DNA of 64,000 nt from Brachybacterium avium (GCF_002216795.1 NZ_CP022316.1:2881205-2945204); one strand, 5' to 3'. Positions 8,124 to 17,041 are shown, numbered from the stretch's first letter. Notes: generated from the letters alone by a model not told the origin. Made by a program: numbers and translations.

Positions 8124-9479
8124 ATGGAGACCTTCGAACTCGACACCGGAGCCACCGCCTGGATCCTCACCAGCGCCGCTCTGGTGCTGCTGATGACCCC
8201 GGGACTCGCCCTCTTCTACGGCGGCATGGTGCGCGCCCGCACCGTGCTGAACATGATGCTGATGTCCTTCGGGGCGATGGCGGTCGTCGCGATCTCCTGG
8301 ACCCTGGCCGGATACTCGATCGCCTTCGGCGACGACCTCGGCGGGATCCTCGGCCACCCGCTGCAGCACTTCGGCCTGGTCGGCAGCGATGAGGAGTCCC
8401 TGCTCGCCGGGAGCGGCGTCCCGTTCCTGGTTGCCGCCGGGTTCCAGCTGACCTTCGCGATCATCTCCACCGCCCTGATCTCCGGGGCGATCGCCGACCG
8501 GGTCAAGCTCGGCACCTGGCTGGTGTTCGCCGCGATCTGGGTGCTCGCCGTCTACTCCCCGCTCGCCCACATGGTCTGGGGCGGCGGGCTGCTCGGCGCC
8601 GACGGACCCTTCGCCGCGATCGCCGAGCCCGTCGACTTCGCCGGCGGCACCGTCGTGCACATCAACGCGGGCGTCGCCGGGCTGGTGCTCGCTCTCGTGG
8701 TCGGTGCCCGCCAGGGCTTCGGCACCGAGCCGATGAAGCCTCACAACCTGCCGCTGGTGATGCTGGGAGCCGCGCTGCTGTGGTTCGGCTGGTTCGGCTT
8801 CAACGCAGGCAGCGCCGGCACGGCCGATGGCGCCGCAGGGCTGGCCTGGGTGAACACTACCGTCGCGACCGCAGGCGCGATGCTCGGTTGGGCGCTGGTG
8901 GAGAAGATCCGCGATCAGCACGTGACCTCTCTCGGTGCCGCCTCCGGCGTCGTCGCGGGTCTGGTCGCGATCACCCCGGCCGCCGCCGCGCTGACGCCGC
9001 TCACGTCGATCGTGCTGGGGCTCCTCGCAGGCCTGGCCTGCGCACTGGCCGTCGGGCTGAAGCATCGGTTCGGCATCGACGACTCCCTCGACGTGGTCGG
9101 GGTGCACCTGGTCGGCGGGCTCGTCGGCACCCTCGGCGTCGGTCTGCTCGCAGCTGAGGGTGGTCTGCTGCTGGGCGGCGGGATCTCGCTCCTGCTCGTG
9201 CAGACCCTCGTCGCCCTCGCGGCGATGCTGTTCTCCGGCGCGCTCACCGCGGTGATCTCCTTGATGCTGAAGCACACGCTGGGCTGGCGGATCCCCGAGG
9301 CCCAGGAGCTCGCCGGGATCGACATCTCCCAGCACGCGGAGTCCGGCTACGATCTGAGCGGCGCTCTCGCCACCCGACGGGAGCGCTCCTCCCACGGCCG
9401 GCCCGGGTCCATCACCACCCGGCCAGCAGACGCCCGCACCGGGGAACCCCACCCCGTCACGGCAGGAGAGAACCGATGA
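8124..9479 (+). CDS. amtB: Ammonium transporter
   Basis: This 451-residue Amt/MEP/Rh protein conducts NH4+/NH3 across the cytoplasmic membrane. About eleven membrane helices can be seen, with family motifs FYGGMVRARTVLNMM near the start, LAHMVWGGG, FAGGTVVHINAG and GGLVGT near the end. The start at ATG 8124 follows CAGGAG; reading further upstream would add a non-hydrophobic tail. The stop overlaps the PII start as ATGA, so transporter and regulator are co-translated, consistent with PII blocking of AmtB when nitrogen is ample. Confidence 0.96.
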   Translation: METFELDTGATAWILTSAALVLLMTPGLALFYGGMVRARTVLNMMLMSFGAMAVVAISWTLAGYSIAFGDDLGGILGHPLQHFGLVGSDEESLLAGSGVPFLVAAGFQLTFAIISTALISGAIADRVKLGTWLVFAAIWVLAVYSPLAHMVWGGGLLGADGPFAAIAEPVDFAGGTVVHINAGVAGLVLALVVGARQGFGTEPMKPHNLPLVMLGAALLWFGWFGFNAGSAGTADGAAGLAWVNTTVATAGAMLGWALVEKIRDQHVTSLGAASGVVAGLVAITPAAAALTPLTSIVLGLLAGLACALAVGLKHRFGIDDSLDVVGVHLVGGLVGTLGVGLLAAEGGLLLGGGISLLLVQTLVALAAMLFSGALTAVISLMLKHTLGWRIPEAQELAGIDISQHAESGYDLSGALATRRERSSHGRPGSITTRPADARTGEPHPVTAGENR

Positions 9480-9814
9480 AGCTCATCACCGCCATCATCC
9501 GGCCCCATGCCCTGCAGGACGTCGCCGACTCCCTGCGTGAGCACGGAATCAGCGGGCTCACCGTCACCGAGGTCGCCGGCTTCGGACGGCAGGGAGGGCA
9601 CGCCGAGGTGTATCGGGGCGCCGAGTACCGGATCGACACCATCCCCAAGCTCAAGCTCGAGATCCTCGCCCGCGAGGAGGACGAGGAAGCGGTCATAGAG
9701 CTCGTCGTCGCCACCGCGCGCAGCGGACGGATCGGGGACGGCAAGGTGTGGAGCAGCGACGTCGGCTCCGTGGTCCGGGTCCGCACCGGTGAACGGGGGG
9801 CGGATGCCCTCTGA
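9476..9814 (+). CDS. glnK: PII nitrogen regulatory protein
   Basis: This 112-residue PII trimer subunit senses 2-oxoglutarate and ATP/ADP and controls AmtB and other targets. The T-loop reads EVYRGAEYRID with Tyr51 in the position modified by GlnD. In actinobacteria such as Corynebacterium that modification is adenylylation, by analogy here. The C-terminal IGDGKVW segment of the B-loop is present. Position 9 is Arg where Lys is usual. It lies between amtB and glnD in one operon. Confidence 0.95.
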   Translation: MKLITAIIRPHALQDVADSLREHGISGLTVTEVAGFGRQGGHAEVYRGAEYRIDTIPKLKLEILAREEDEEAVIELVVATARSGRIGDGKVWSSDVGSVVRVRTGERGADAL

Positions 9815-12149
9815 GCCGCTCGCGGCCCGTCGGATCTCCCAGGTTCTCGAGGAGGGATTCACGGACCCCACCGTCGGCCCCTCCCGCCGCCGTGCCCAGT
9901 CGGACCTCGTGGACGACTGGCTGCGCGAGCTGTGGGGGAGGGCCGACGGCCCCGCGCAGGGGGCCGCACTGGCAGCCATCGGCTCCCTGGGCCGGCGCTC
10001 ACCGGGACCGGCGAGCGACCTGGACCTGGTGCTGCTGCTGGACCCCGCGCAGATCGATGCGGCGCATGCTGAGCAGCTCGCCACTTCACTGTGGTACCCG
10101 ATCTGGGACTCGGGCACCTCCCTGGACCATGCGGTGCGCAGTCCTGAGGAGTGCGCGGAGGTCGCCCGGACGGACCTGCGGGCCGCGATCTCGCTCCTCG
10201 ACCTGCGACGCCTCTGCGGAGATGCGCAGCTGGTCGAGAACACCTCCACGCGAGTGCGCACCCAGTGGCGCCGCGAGGCGAGACGCCGCGTGGGAGAGCT
10301 CGCGGAGCTCGCCACCGACCGGGAGCGCCGCTACGGCTCCCTCGCCCACTCCTCGGAGCCGAATCTGAAGTCCGACCGCGGCGGGCTGCGGGACATCACC
10401 GTGATCCGCGCCCTCGCCGAGAGCTGGCTGGCCGACCACGACCATGCCGTGGTCGACGCCGCCGCGACCACCCTGCGCGATGCCCGCGACGCGCTGCAGG
10501 CCGTCACCGGCACCTCGGGCACCCGGCTGCGCCGCGCCGACCAGGATGCGGTCGCGGCCCTGACCGGTCACGCCACCGCCGATGACCACCACCGGGTGCT
10601 GGCCGACGCCGCCCGCGCCGTCACCTGGGAACTGCACCGTGCGGTGCGCGCGGCCGAGGCAGGGCTGGCCCCCGGCGGCGCCGCCACCCGCGGCACCGGC
10701 ACCGCCCGCCGTCCCGCCCTGCAGCGCCTGGCCCACGGCGTGCTGATCCAGGCCGGTGAGGTCTCCGTGGATCCGGACTCCGACGACCCGCTGCGGGACG
10801 TCGCGGCGGTCCGTCATGCCGCGATCTCCGGCCTGGCCCTGTCGGCCGCCACCCTCGCCCGCATGGCGCAGGCCCCTGCCGGCCCGCTGCAGCCCGGCCA
10901 GCGCGACGTGCTGGTCGACGCTCTGGCCGGGCGGCACCTCGCCGAGACCTACGAGGCACTGGACGTGAAAGGGATCGTGGCCCGCTGGGTGCCGGGCTGG
11001 GAGAAGATCCGCAACCGGCCCCAGCGCTCTGCCGTGCACCGCTTCACCGTGGACCGCCACCAGATCGAGACCGTGCTGGAGGCCCAGCGCTTCGTGGGGC
11101 AGGTCAGTAGGCCGGACCTGCTGCTGGTCGCCGCCCTGCTGCACGACCTGGGGAAGCACGCCGACGCACGGGATCATGCGGCCGCCGGCGCTCCGCTCGC
11201 CGAGGCCGCCGCTGCGCATCTGGGATGCGATGCGGACGATGCCCGCACCATCGGCACCCTGGTGCGCGAGCACCTCACCCTCGTCGATCTCGCCACCGGC
11301 CGCGACCTCGCCGACCCCGCCACGCTCCGTGCGCTGCTGGACGCGGTCGACGAGGACCTCCAGACCCTCGAACTGCTGCGTGCGCTCACCGAGGCCGATG
11401 CGATCGCGGCCGGCCCGGCGGCCTGGTCCACCTGGCGCGCCGACCTCGTCGGCCACCTCACCGCTCTCGCCCGCACCGCCCTCAGCGGCACCGTCCCCGC
11501 GCCGCGCACCCGACTGGCCCCGCAGCGCTCCGCCCAGGAGGCGGTGCTCGGGGCTGTCCGTCGCAGCGGCGGGGCCCAGGTTCTCTACCCCGCCCACCTC
11601 GAGGCCGAGCCGATCTCCCAGATCTGTCTGGGTGCCCCGGACGGCGCCGGGGTGTTCGCGGCGATGGCGAGGGTGCTGGTGCGGCTGCGGCTGGACGTGC
11701 ACAGCGCCGTGGTCACCACCGGTGACGGGATCGCCGTGAACACCTGGTGGGTCGCGGCCGCACCCGCCGACCTGCCCCACCCCTCGGTGCTGCGCACGGC
11801 GCTGGAGCGCGAGCTCGCCCACCGCGAACGGGCCGACGCCCGCGTGCTCGAGCTGCCGCCCTCGCTCCCGCCCCGCACCAGCGAGGACACCCCGGTGGTG
11901 ACGCTGCTGCCCGGCGCCGCGCGGGAAGCGACCGTCGTCCAGGTCAACGCGCGCAACCGCCCCAGCCTGCTGGCCGATGTCGCCGAGGCGATCGCCCTGC
12001 ACGGGATGCAGGTGCGCAGCGCGCATGTCATGACGCTGGGGCGGCGGGCCGTCGACGTCCTGTACCTCACCGACCAGCACGGCCGGATGCTGGATCCGCC
12101 CTCCACGGGCCGGATAGCGGCGGCGCTGATGGAGGCCGCCGAGACCTGA
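9804..12149 (+). CDS. glnD: PII uridylyl/adenylyl-transferase GlnD
   Basis: GlnD adds or removes a nucleotide on PII Tyr51 according to glutamine level. Domain order: nucleotidyltransferase with GSLGRRSPGP...SDLDLVLL near residue 60, an HD phosphohydrolase with LLHDLGKH near residue 445, and two C-terminal ACT domains from about residue 600 for glutamine sensing. ATG 9804 is preferred because GGGGGG precedes it by 4 nt; GTG 9789 in the same frame is the alternative. Either start overlaps the glnK end, so the amtB-glnK-glnD unit is tightly coupled. Confidence 0.93.
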   Translation: MPSEPLAARRISQVLEEGFTDPTVGPSRRRAQSDLVDDWLRELWGRADGPAQGAALAAIGSLGRRSPGPASDLDLVLLLDPAQIDAAHAEQLATSLWYPIWDSGTSLDHAVRSPEECAEVARTDLRAAISLLDLRRLCGDAQLVENTSTRVRTQWRREARRRVGELAELATDRERRYGSLAHSSEPNLKSDRGGLRDITVIRALAESWLADHDHAVVDAAATTLRDARDALQAVTGTSGTRLRRADQDAVAALTGHATADDHHRVLADAARAVTWELHRAVRAAEAGLAPGGAATRGTGTARRPALQRLAHGVLIQAGEVSVDPDSDDPLRDVAAVRHAAISGLALSAATLARMAQAPAGPLQPGQRDVLVDALAGRHLAETYEALDVKGIVARWVPGWEKIRNRPQRSAVHRFTVDRHQIETVLEAQRFVGQVSRPDLLLVAALLHDLGKHADARDHAAAGAPLAEAAAAHLGCDADDARTIGTLVREHLTLVDLATGRDLADPATLRALLDAVDEDLQTLELLRALTEADAIAAGPAAWSTWRADLVGHLTALARTALSGTVPAPRTRLAPQRSAQEAVLGAVRRSGGAQVLYPAHLEAEPISQICLGAPDGAGVFAAMARVLVRLRLDVHSAVVTTGDGIAVNTWWVAAAPADLPHPSVLRTALERELAHRERADARVLELPPSLPPRTSEDTPVVTLLPGAAREATVVQVNARNRPSLLADVAEAIALHGMQVRSAHVMTLGRRAVDVLYLTDQHGRMLDPPSTGRIAAALMEAAET

Positions 12150-12172
12150 GCGGGCCGCACCTGCGGGAGGAC

Positions 12173-12193
12173 GCCCCGGGGACATGCCGGGGC
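12173..12193 (+). terminator. Weak hairpin after glnD
   Basis: GCCCCGG and CCGGGGC form a 7-bp stem with a 7-nt loop just after glnD. It is shorter than the other terminators here. Confidence 0.4.
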
Positions 12194-12264
12194 CGAGCGG
12201 GCAGGGTGTCGGTTCTCTCCTGTGGGTCTGACCGCGCATCCTGGGGTGACAGCGCCGGGCGCAC

Positions 12265-12270
12265 TACACT
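12265..12270 (+). promoter_or_regulatory. Putative -10 box for ffh (TACACT)
   Basis: TACACT lies 33 nt before the ffh GTG. AAGGGGAAG (12289-12297) serves as the ribosome binding site. Confidence 0.45.
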
Positions 12271-12303
12271 GATGCGGTCCGTACGACCAAGGGGAAGCGC
12301 TTC

Positions 12304-13914
12304 GTGTTCAACAACCTCTCCGATCGCATCACAGCATCGCTGAAGGGTCTGCGCGGCCATGGCCGCCTCACCGAAGCGGACGTCGACAAGACGATCCGCG
12401 AGATCCGCCGTGCCCTGCTCGACGCCGACGTCGCCGTTTCGGTGGTGCGCGAGTTCACCGGCCGCGTCCGCGAGCGCGCGCTCGGCGAAGAGGTCTCCAA
12501 GGCGCTCAACCCCGCCCAGCAGGTCGTCAAGATCGTCAACGACGAGCTGGTCGAGGTGCTCGGCGGTGCCACCGGCGATCTGCACTGGGCGAAGAACCCG
12601 CCCACGGTCATCATGCTCGCCGGCCTGCAGGGCGCCGGCAAGACCACCCTCGCCGGCAAGCTCGCGAAGTGGATGAAGTCCGAGGGCCACACCCCGATGC
12701 TGGTCGCGGCCGACCTCCAGCGTCCCAACGCCGTGACCCAGCTGCAGGTCGTCGGCGAGCGCGCCGGGGTGCCGGTGTTCGCTCCCGAGCCGGGCAACGG
12801 CGTGGGCGACCCGGTGCTGGTGGCGATGAACGGCGTGTCCACCGCGCAGTTCCAGCAGCACGACGTGGTCATCGTCGACACCGCCGGTCGTCTCGGCATC
12901 GACGAGGAGATGATGGAGCAGGCGCGGAACATCCGCGACGCCGTCAACCCCGACGAGACCCTGTTCGTGGTCGACGCGATGATCGGCCAGGACGCCGCCC
13001 GCGTCGCGGAGGCATTCCGCGACGGCGTCGGCTTCACCGGCGTGGTGCTCTCCAAGCTCGACGGCGACGCCCGCGGCGGTGCCGCGCTGTCCATCACCGG
13101 GGTCACCCAGCGCCCGATCCTGTTCGCCTCCACCGGTGAGGGCCCCGACGACTTCGAGCGCTTCCACCCGGACCGCATGGCCAACCGCATTCTCGACATG
13201 GGTGACGTCCTCACCCTGATCGAGCAGGCGGAGAAGGCGTTCGATCAGGAGGAGGCCGAGAAGGCCGCGGCGAAGCTCGCCTCCGGCGAGGACTTCACCC
13301 TCGACGACTTCCTCTCCCAGATGCAGCAGCTCAAGAACATGGGCAACATCAAGAAGATGCTCGGCATGCTGCCGAACATGGGCCAGCACCGCGAGGCGCT
13401 CGAGAACTTCGACGAATCCGAGATCGGCAGGGTCGAGGCGATCATCCGTTCGATGACGCCGCAGGAGCGCAACGACCCCAAGGTCATCAACGGCTCGCGC
13501 CGCACCCGCATCGCCAAGGGCTCCGGCACCACCGTCCAGCAGATCAACCAGCTGCTGGAGCGGTTCAAGCAGGCCCAGCAGATGATGAAGACGATGGGCA
13601 AGGGCATGGGCGGCGGTGGCATGCCCGGCATGCCCGGCGGCCCCGGGATGGGAATGGGCAAGAAGTCCCGTGGCAAGCAGGCTCCGCAGAAGCAGGGGAA
13701 GAAGTCCAAGTCCAAGAACCCGGCCAAGGCCGCTCGCGAGCAGGCCGAGGCGGCGAAGAAAGCCGCGGCAGGCGGCGGCACCGGGGGTCAGGGAGGCTCG
13801 GCCTTCGGCGGCGGCGCCGGGGGAGCGGGCCAGCAGGCCGGCCAGCCGGACCTGTCCGACTTCGACCCCAAGCAGCTCCCGCCGGAGATGCAGAAGCTCC
13901 TCGGCGGCAAGTGA
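12304..13914 (+). CDS. ffh: Signal recognition particle protein Ffh
   Basis: Ffh (536 residues) binds the SRP RNA and signal peptides and docks with FtsY. The N domain is followed by a G domain with GLQGAGKTT near residue 108, DLQRPNA, DTAGR and SKLDGDARGG. The M domain starts near residue 300 with the SRP-RNA-binding segment SRRTRIAKGSG. The tail is rich in Gly, Met and Lys, then Gly/Gln, and longer than in E. coli. The GTG start is 6 nt after AAGGGGAAG. The stop codon lies inside a 15-bp terminator hairpin. Confidence 0.96.
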   Translation: MFNNLSDRITASLKGLRGHGRLTEADVDKTIREIRRALLDADVAVSVVREFTGRVRERALGEEVSKALNPAQQVVKIVNDELVEVLGGATGDLHWAKNPPTVIMLAGLQGAGKTTLAGKLAKWMKSEGHTPMLVAADLQRPNAVTQLQVVGERAGVPVFAPEPGNGVGDPVLVAMNGVSTAQFQQHDVVIVDTAGRLGIDEEMMEQARNIRDAVNPDETLFVVDAMIGQDAARVAEAFRDGVGFTGVVLSKLDGDARGGAALSITGVTQRPILFASTGEGPDDFERFHPDRMANRILDMGDVLTLIEQAEKAFDQEEAEKAAAKLASGEDFTLDDFLSQMQQLKNMGNIKKMLGMLPNMGQHREALENFDESEIGRVEAIIRSMTPQERNDPKVINGSRRTRIAKGSGTTVQQINQLLERFKQAQQMMKTMGKGMGGGGMPGMPGGPGMGMGKKSRGKQAPQKQGKKSKSKNPAKAAREQAEAAKKAAAGGGTGGQGGSAFGGGAGGAGQQAGQPDLSDFDPKQLPPEMQKLLGGK

Positions 13915-13946
13915 CCGCCGCACCGCGGAAACGCGGTGCCGCGGTC
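13913..13946 (+). terminator. Hairpin terminator overlapping the ffh stop
   Basis: A 15-bp stem with one mismatch (13913-13927 with 13932-13946) closes on a GAAA tetraloop. It begins inside the ffh stop codon. The following 13947-14056 is a degenerate C/G-rich stretch with no gene. Confidence 0.8.
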
Positions 13947-14056
13947 GCGGTCCCGCCGCGCGTCGTGCCGCAGTCCCGCCGCGCCCCACGCCCCACGCCC
14001 CGCCCCCGTGCCGTTGTGCCGCTGTCTCCCAGCACCCCGTGCCGTCGTGCCGTCGC

Positions 14057-14420
14057 AGTGCGAAAAGTTCCAGTTTCCCGGCACGTTTTTCGTCGTGGCC
14101 GGGTGCTAGGTGGGGCGGCTCCGGCGGCGGTGAGGGAAGTACCGGTTCTCTGGCACGTTTCCCAACGTGATCGGGAATCCGGTGGGACCGCCCAGGCGAC
14201 GATGAGAAAAGTTTCAGTTCCCTGGCACCTTTCTCGTCGTGGCCGGGAATCCGGCGGGGCGGCCCTACTGGCGGTGAGAAAAGTTCCATCTCTCTGGCAC
14301 GTTTCTCGTCGTGGCTGAGCGCCTCATAGAGCTGTGATGCGCGGTGAGCCGGGAGGTTCCCGCCCGCTGGCACTTCGTGCTTCGTCCCGACTGCTCCGCA
14401 CTGCGATGAGCCGGCGGTGA
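14057..14420 (+). repeat. 72-bp tandem array carrying 38-nt imperfect palindromes
   Basis: Five units with starts near 14057, 14129, 14201, 14273 and 14346 repeat with a period of 72, 72, 72 and 73 bp. Each of the first four contains a GAGAAAAGTTCC-type arm, then GGCACGTTTCTC after a fixed gap: GTTCC to GGCAC is always 13 nt. The best copy (14201-14238) pairs 13 of 17 bases around a 4-nt loop. The fifth unit is decayed. Because 72 is a multiple of 3, both strands read as 24-residue peptide repeats, but no start or coding bias supports a gene. Related palindromes recur at 16653-16900. Confidence 0.8.
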
Positions 14421-14540
14421 ATCGGCGCGCCGCCTGACGGGGCTGGTCTCTCCGGTGCCACGGTCCCTCCCCAGCGGCGTCTCGTCCACAGCGGACGGCT
14501 GCCTCCGCGCCGGACCCCCTCGGGTTCGTACGCTCCGAAC

Positions 14541-15452
14541 ATGTCGCTTCGGCCCTCTGACCTGCGCACCAAGACCCTCTACAGTCGTGCCCACCTGCTC
14601 AGGGGTGGGATGCACCGCCGTGACCTCGCCTCTCATGCCATGCGTCGGGTGTTCCCCGGATGGTGGGCCCGTGCCGACACCGAGCTCACGCTGGCGGTGC
14701 TCGCCGCGTTCTTCCAGAAGCATGTCAGGCCGGGAGCGGTGCTCAGCCATCAGACTGCTGCCGAGCTCATCGGCATCCCGCTCCCTCGCAAGCTCACCGC
14801 CGATGGCGGCTCTGCGATCCATTGCCGGGGGCCTTTCGCTTCGAGCCCGACCGCGGGGTCCCTCGTCGTCGTGCACCGCTCCCTTCCTCAGCCGGAGATC
14901 ACCTTCAGCAGTGTGGTGATGTCACATCCGTTGAGCGCTCTGCAGGACATCGCCGCACAGCTCTCGCAGGTGGACCTGATCGTGGCGATGGATGCCCTGG
15001 CGGCCGATCAGTGCGGAGCTCACCGTCGGGTGCGCCGCTCCGAGATGGAGGAGCTGATCGGGGAGCTGCGGGGGCGCGGAGCCCCGGCGCTGCGCAAGGC
15101 GCTGCCCCATGTCCGTGAGCGGTCGTGGTCACCGATGGAGACGAAGCTGCGCCTGCAGATGCTGCGGCGGGAGTTCCCGGAGCCCGAATTGAACGTCCGG
15201 GTCCTCGAGGAGACGACGGGGACCGAGTTCTACATCGACCTCGCCTACCCGGCTGAGAAGATCGCCATCGAATACGACAGCGAGGATCACCGGAAGAACC
15301 GGAAGACCTGGCAGAAGGACCTGAACAAGACCGATGTCCTGCACGAGGCCGGCTGGAAGGTCGTGAGGGCCACCATTGCCGACTACCACCAGCCGGGAGC
15401 ATTCTTCGCTCGGCTCACAGATGCGCTGCAGCGGCGCCGGGTGGTGCTCTGA
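14541..15452 (+). CDS. AbiEi-like/DUF559 endonuclease-domain protein
   Basis: The protein has 303 residues. The N-terminal half resembles the winged-helix region of AbiEi-type proteins (...HRRDLASHAMRRVFPGWW, then AVLSHQTAAELIGIPLP). The C-terminal 110 residues match DUF559, a Vsr-like PD-(D/E)xK nuclease fold: PMETKLRLQML, FYIDLAYPAEKIAIEYD, HR, then a GWKVVRAT strand-helix. Such proteins are common orphans in actinobacterial genomes; their target is unknown. No partner toxin or methylase is adjacent. Some codons (GAA, AAG-rich C-terminal part) are a little less GC-biased than in neighbours. It sits between two sets of palindromic repeats in the ffh-rpsP gap. Confidence 0.75.
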   Translation: MSLRPSDLRTKTLYSRAHLLRGGMHRRDLASHAMRRVFPGWWARADTELTLAVLAAFFQKHVRPGAVLSHQTAAELIGIPLPRKLTADGGSAIHCRGPFASSPTAGSLVVVHRSLPQPEITFSSVVMSHPLSALQDIAAQLSQVDLIVAMDALAADQCGAHRRVRRSEMEELIGELRGRGAPALRKALPHVRERSWSPMETKLRLQMLRREFPEPELNVRVLEETTGTEFYIDLAYPAEKIAIEYDSEDHRKNRKTWQKDLNKTDVLHEAGWKVVRATIADYHQPGAFFARLTDALQRRRVVL

Positions 15453-15493
15453 TCCCGCCCGACGTCGTGACAGCGGAGATTAAGCTTGATGAC

Positions 15494-16606
15494 ATGCGCA
15501 CCGATGCCAGCCCTGCCCCGGTCCTACATCTGCGCGGACCGGTCCTGCTCGGTCCTGACCAGGAGATCCTCGATGCCTGGGTGGTCGACGGCCGGATCCA
15601 TCACAGCCGTCCCGAGCTGGCTGCGGGCACCGAGATCCGGGAGATCGACGGCTACGTGATCCCGGGCCTCGCAGATCTGCACTGCCACCTCGGGATCGGC
15701 GACGGTGGGGGAGGCACCACCCTGGAGGCCGCCCGGCAGCAGGCGCTGACGGACCGCGATACCGGCGTGCTGCTGATCCGGGACGCCGGCTCGATCACCG
15801 ACACCTCGCCGCTGCAACAGCAGCGCGATCTGCCGCGCCTGATCCGCTGCGGCCGACATCTGGCCCGCACCCGCCGCTATCTGCGCGGCTATGCGGACGA
15901 GATCGAGCCCGAGGGCCTCCCGGCGGCCGTGACCCGAGAAGCGGAGCGCGGCGACGGCTGGGTGAAGCTGGTGGGAGATTGGATCGACCGCGGCGTCGGC
16001 GACCTCACCCCATGCTGGGAGGCCGAGGACTTCGACGCCGCAGCTCGCGCCGCCCATCGTGCGGGGGCTCGGATCACCACCCACACCTTCGACGAATCGA
16101 CCCTGCCGCTCGCCCTCGACGCCGGATTCGACTGCCTCGAGCACGCCACCGGGCTCACCGACGAGACGATCAGCCGTACTGCCGAGGCCGGCGTCCCCGT
16201 GGTCTCCACACTGGTCAACGTCGGAGAGTTCGAGAGCTATGCGGCCCAGGGGGAGAAGAAGTTCCCCGGATACGCTGCGCACATGCGTCGACTCCGTGCC
16301 GCCCGGTACGAGCGCACCAGGGACGCACATGACGCCGGTATCCAGCTGCTGGTGGGCACCGATGCCGGGGGAGTGCTCGGCCACGGGATCATTCACGATG
16401 AGCTGGACGAGTTCGCGCGGGCGGGGCTCGATGCCATCACCATCCTGGACGCCGCGACCTGGGCGGCCCGCCGTTTCCTGGACGTGCCCTGTCTGGAGGA
16501 CGGTGCTCCGGCCGATCTGGTGGTGCTGTCCCGGGACCCGCGCGCAGACCACCGCGCCCTGCGCGAGCGGAGCCACATCGTGATGGGAGGGCAGGTCATC
16601 GCCTGA
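15494..16606 (+). CDS. Amidohydrolase family protein
   Basis: This protein of about 370 residues is a metal-dependent hydrolase of the amidohydrolase superfamily. Metal-binding motifs are visible: DLHCHLG (HxH after strand 1), WVKLVGD (candidate bridging Lys), TTHTFDE, CLEHATG and GTDAGG. The C terminus returns to the small beta-sandwich typical of the family ([19 protein letters not shown]). The substrate cannot be told. ATG 15494 is preferred; GTG 15467 in frame would add 9 residues. An amidohydrolase beside ffh also occurs in other actinobacteria as I recall, so this gene is probably part of the core order. Confidence 0.8.
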   Translation: MRTDASPAPVLHLRGPVLLGPDQEILDAWVVDGRIHHSRPELAAGTEIREIDGYVIPGLADLHCHLGIGDGGGGTTLEAARQQALTDRDTGVLLIRDAGSITDTSPLQQQRDLPRLIRCGRHLARTRRYLRGYADEIEPEGLPAAVTREAERGDGWVKLVGDWIDRGVGDLTPCWEAEDFDAAARAAHRAGARITTHTFDESTLPLALDAGFDCLEHATGLTDETISRTAEAGVPVVSTLVNVGEFESYAAQGEKKFPGYAAHMRRLRAARYERTRDAHDAGIQLLVGTDAGGVLGHGIIHDELDEFARAGLDAITILDAATWAARRFLDVPCLEDGAPADLVVLSRDPRADHRALRERSHIVMGGQVIA

Positions 16607-16652
16607 GCGATCCGGGCAGCGCCGGCGCGCGGCTGGCCAGCCATGCCGCCGC

Positions 16653-16690
16653 GGCGAGAAACGTTCCACCCCAGCGGTACTTTTCTCGCC
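16653..16690. repeat. 38-nt palindrome, best copy
   Basis: GGCGAGAAACGTTCC (16653-16667) pairs with GGTACTTTTCTCGCC (16676-16690) with two mismatches in 15 bp and an 8-nt loop. GTTCC to GGTAC is 13 nt, the same geometry as the copies at 14057-14310. It lies 47 nt after the amidohydrolase stop and could also act as its terminator. Confidence 0.8.
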
Positions 16691-16692
16691 CC

Positions 16693-16740
16693 GGTGCCCC
16701 GGTGCCCCGGTGCCCCGGTGCCCCGGTGCCCTGGTGCCCA
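16693..16740. repeat. 8-bp tandem repeat, six units
   Basis: GGTGCCCC is repeated four times perfectly and followed by GGTGCCCT and GGTGCCCA. It begins 3 nt after the palindrome at 16653-16690. No gene crosses it. Confidence 0.9.
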
Positions 16741-16800
16741 GTTCCCAGTCCCAGCCCCGGTGCTCCTGCGCCTGGTCGAAGGTTCCGGTATTGGTGCCGC

Positions 16801-16838
16801 GGCGGGAAAAGTTCCACTGCGGCGGTACCTTTTTCACT
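16801..16838. repeat. 38-nt palindrome, diverged copy
   Basis: The arm GGGAAAAGTTCC is followed by GGTACCTTTTTC with the same 13-nt GTTCC-to-GGTAC spacing. About 9 of 15 arm positions pair. Confidence 0.6.
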
Positions 16839-16862
16839 GCGACGCGTAGGTGGTGATGTGGT

Positions 16863-16900
16863 GAGGAGAAAAGTTCCACTTGAACGGTACTTTTCGGCTC
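16863..16900. repeat. 38-nt palindrome, third copy of the rpsP side
   Basis: GAGGAGAAAAGTTCC (16863-16877) pairs with GGTACTTTTCGGCTC (16886-16900) with three mismatches and an 8-nt loop, again with 13-nt spacing. Confidence 0.7.
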
Positions 16901-17035
16901 ACGGCGTGGGGCGAGCCGGCCCGACCCACCTGGCGCAGCCCAGCTCGGCCACGCCCGGTCCAGTTTTCCGGGCCCCGGCGTCGCGTGTGCCCTGGTGCAC
17001 ATGCTCGCGGCTGGTGCGAGGGGCGCTTCGCCTGG

Positions 17036-17041
17036 CATACT
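17036..17041 (+). promoter_or_regulatory. Putative -10 box of the rpsP operon (CATACT)
   Basis: CATACT fits the AnnnT core of actinobacterial -10 boxes and would give a leader of about 125 nt before rpsP. No strong -35 is visible. The rest of 16901-17172 shows no gene. AAGGAGAG (17156-17163) is the rpsP ribosome binding site. Confidence 0.35.

Noticed and set aside
12067..14373. 768-codon open frame on the minus strand over ffh and the repeat array
   Set aside because: It is antisense to ffh; its composition follows from the high GC3 of the plus-strand gene, and it has no family match or ribosome binding site.
14057..14420. CRISPR-like or protein-coding reading of the 72-bp repeat array
   Set aside because: Units are contiguous and have no unique spacers or adjacent cas genes. 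The 24-residue peptide repeats seen on both strands come from the 72-bp period and lack a start and codon bias.
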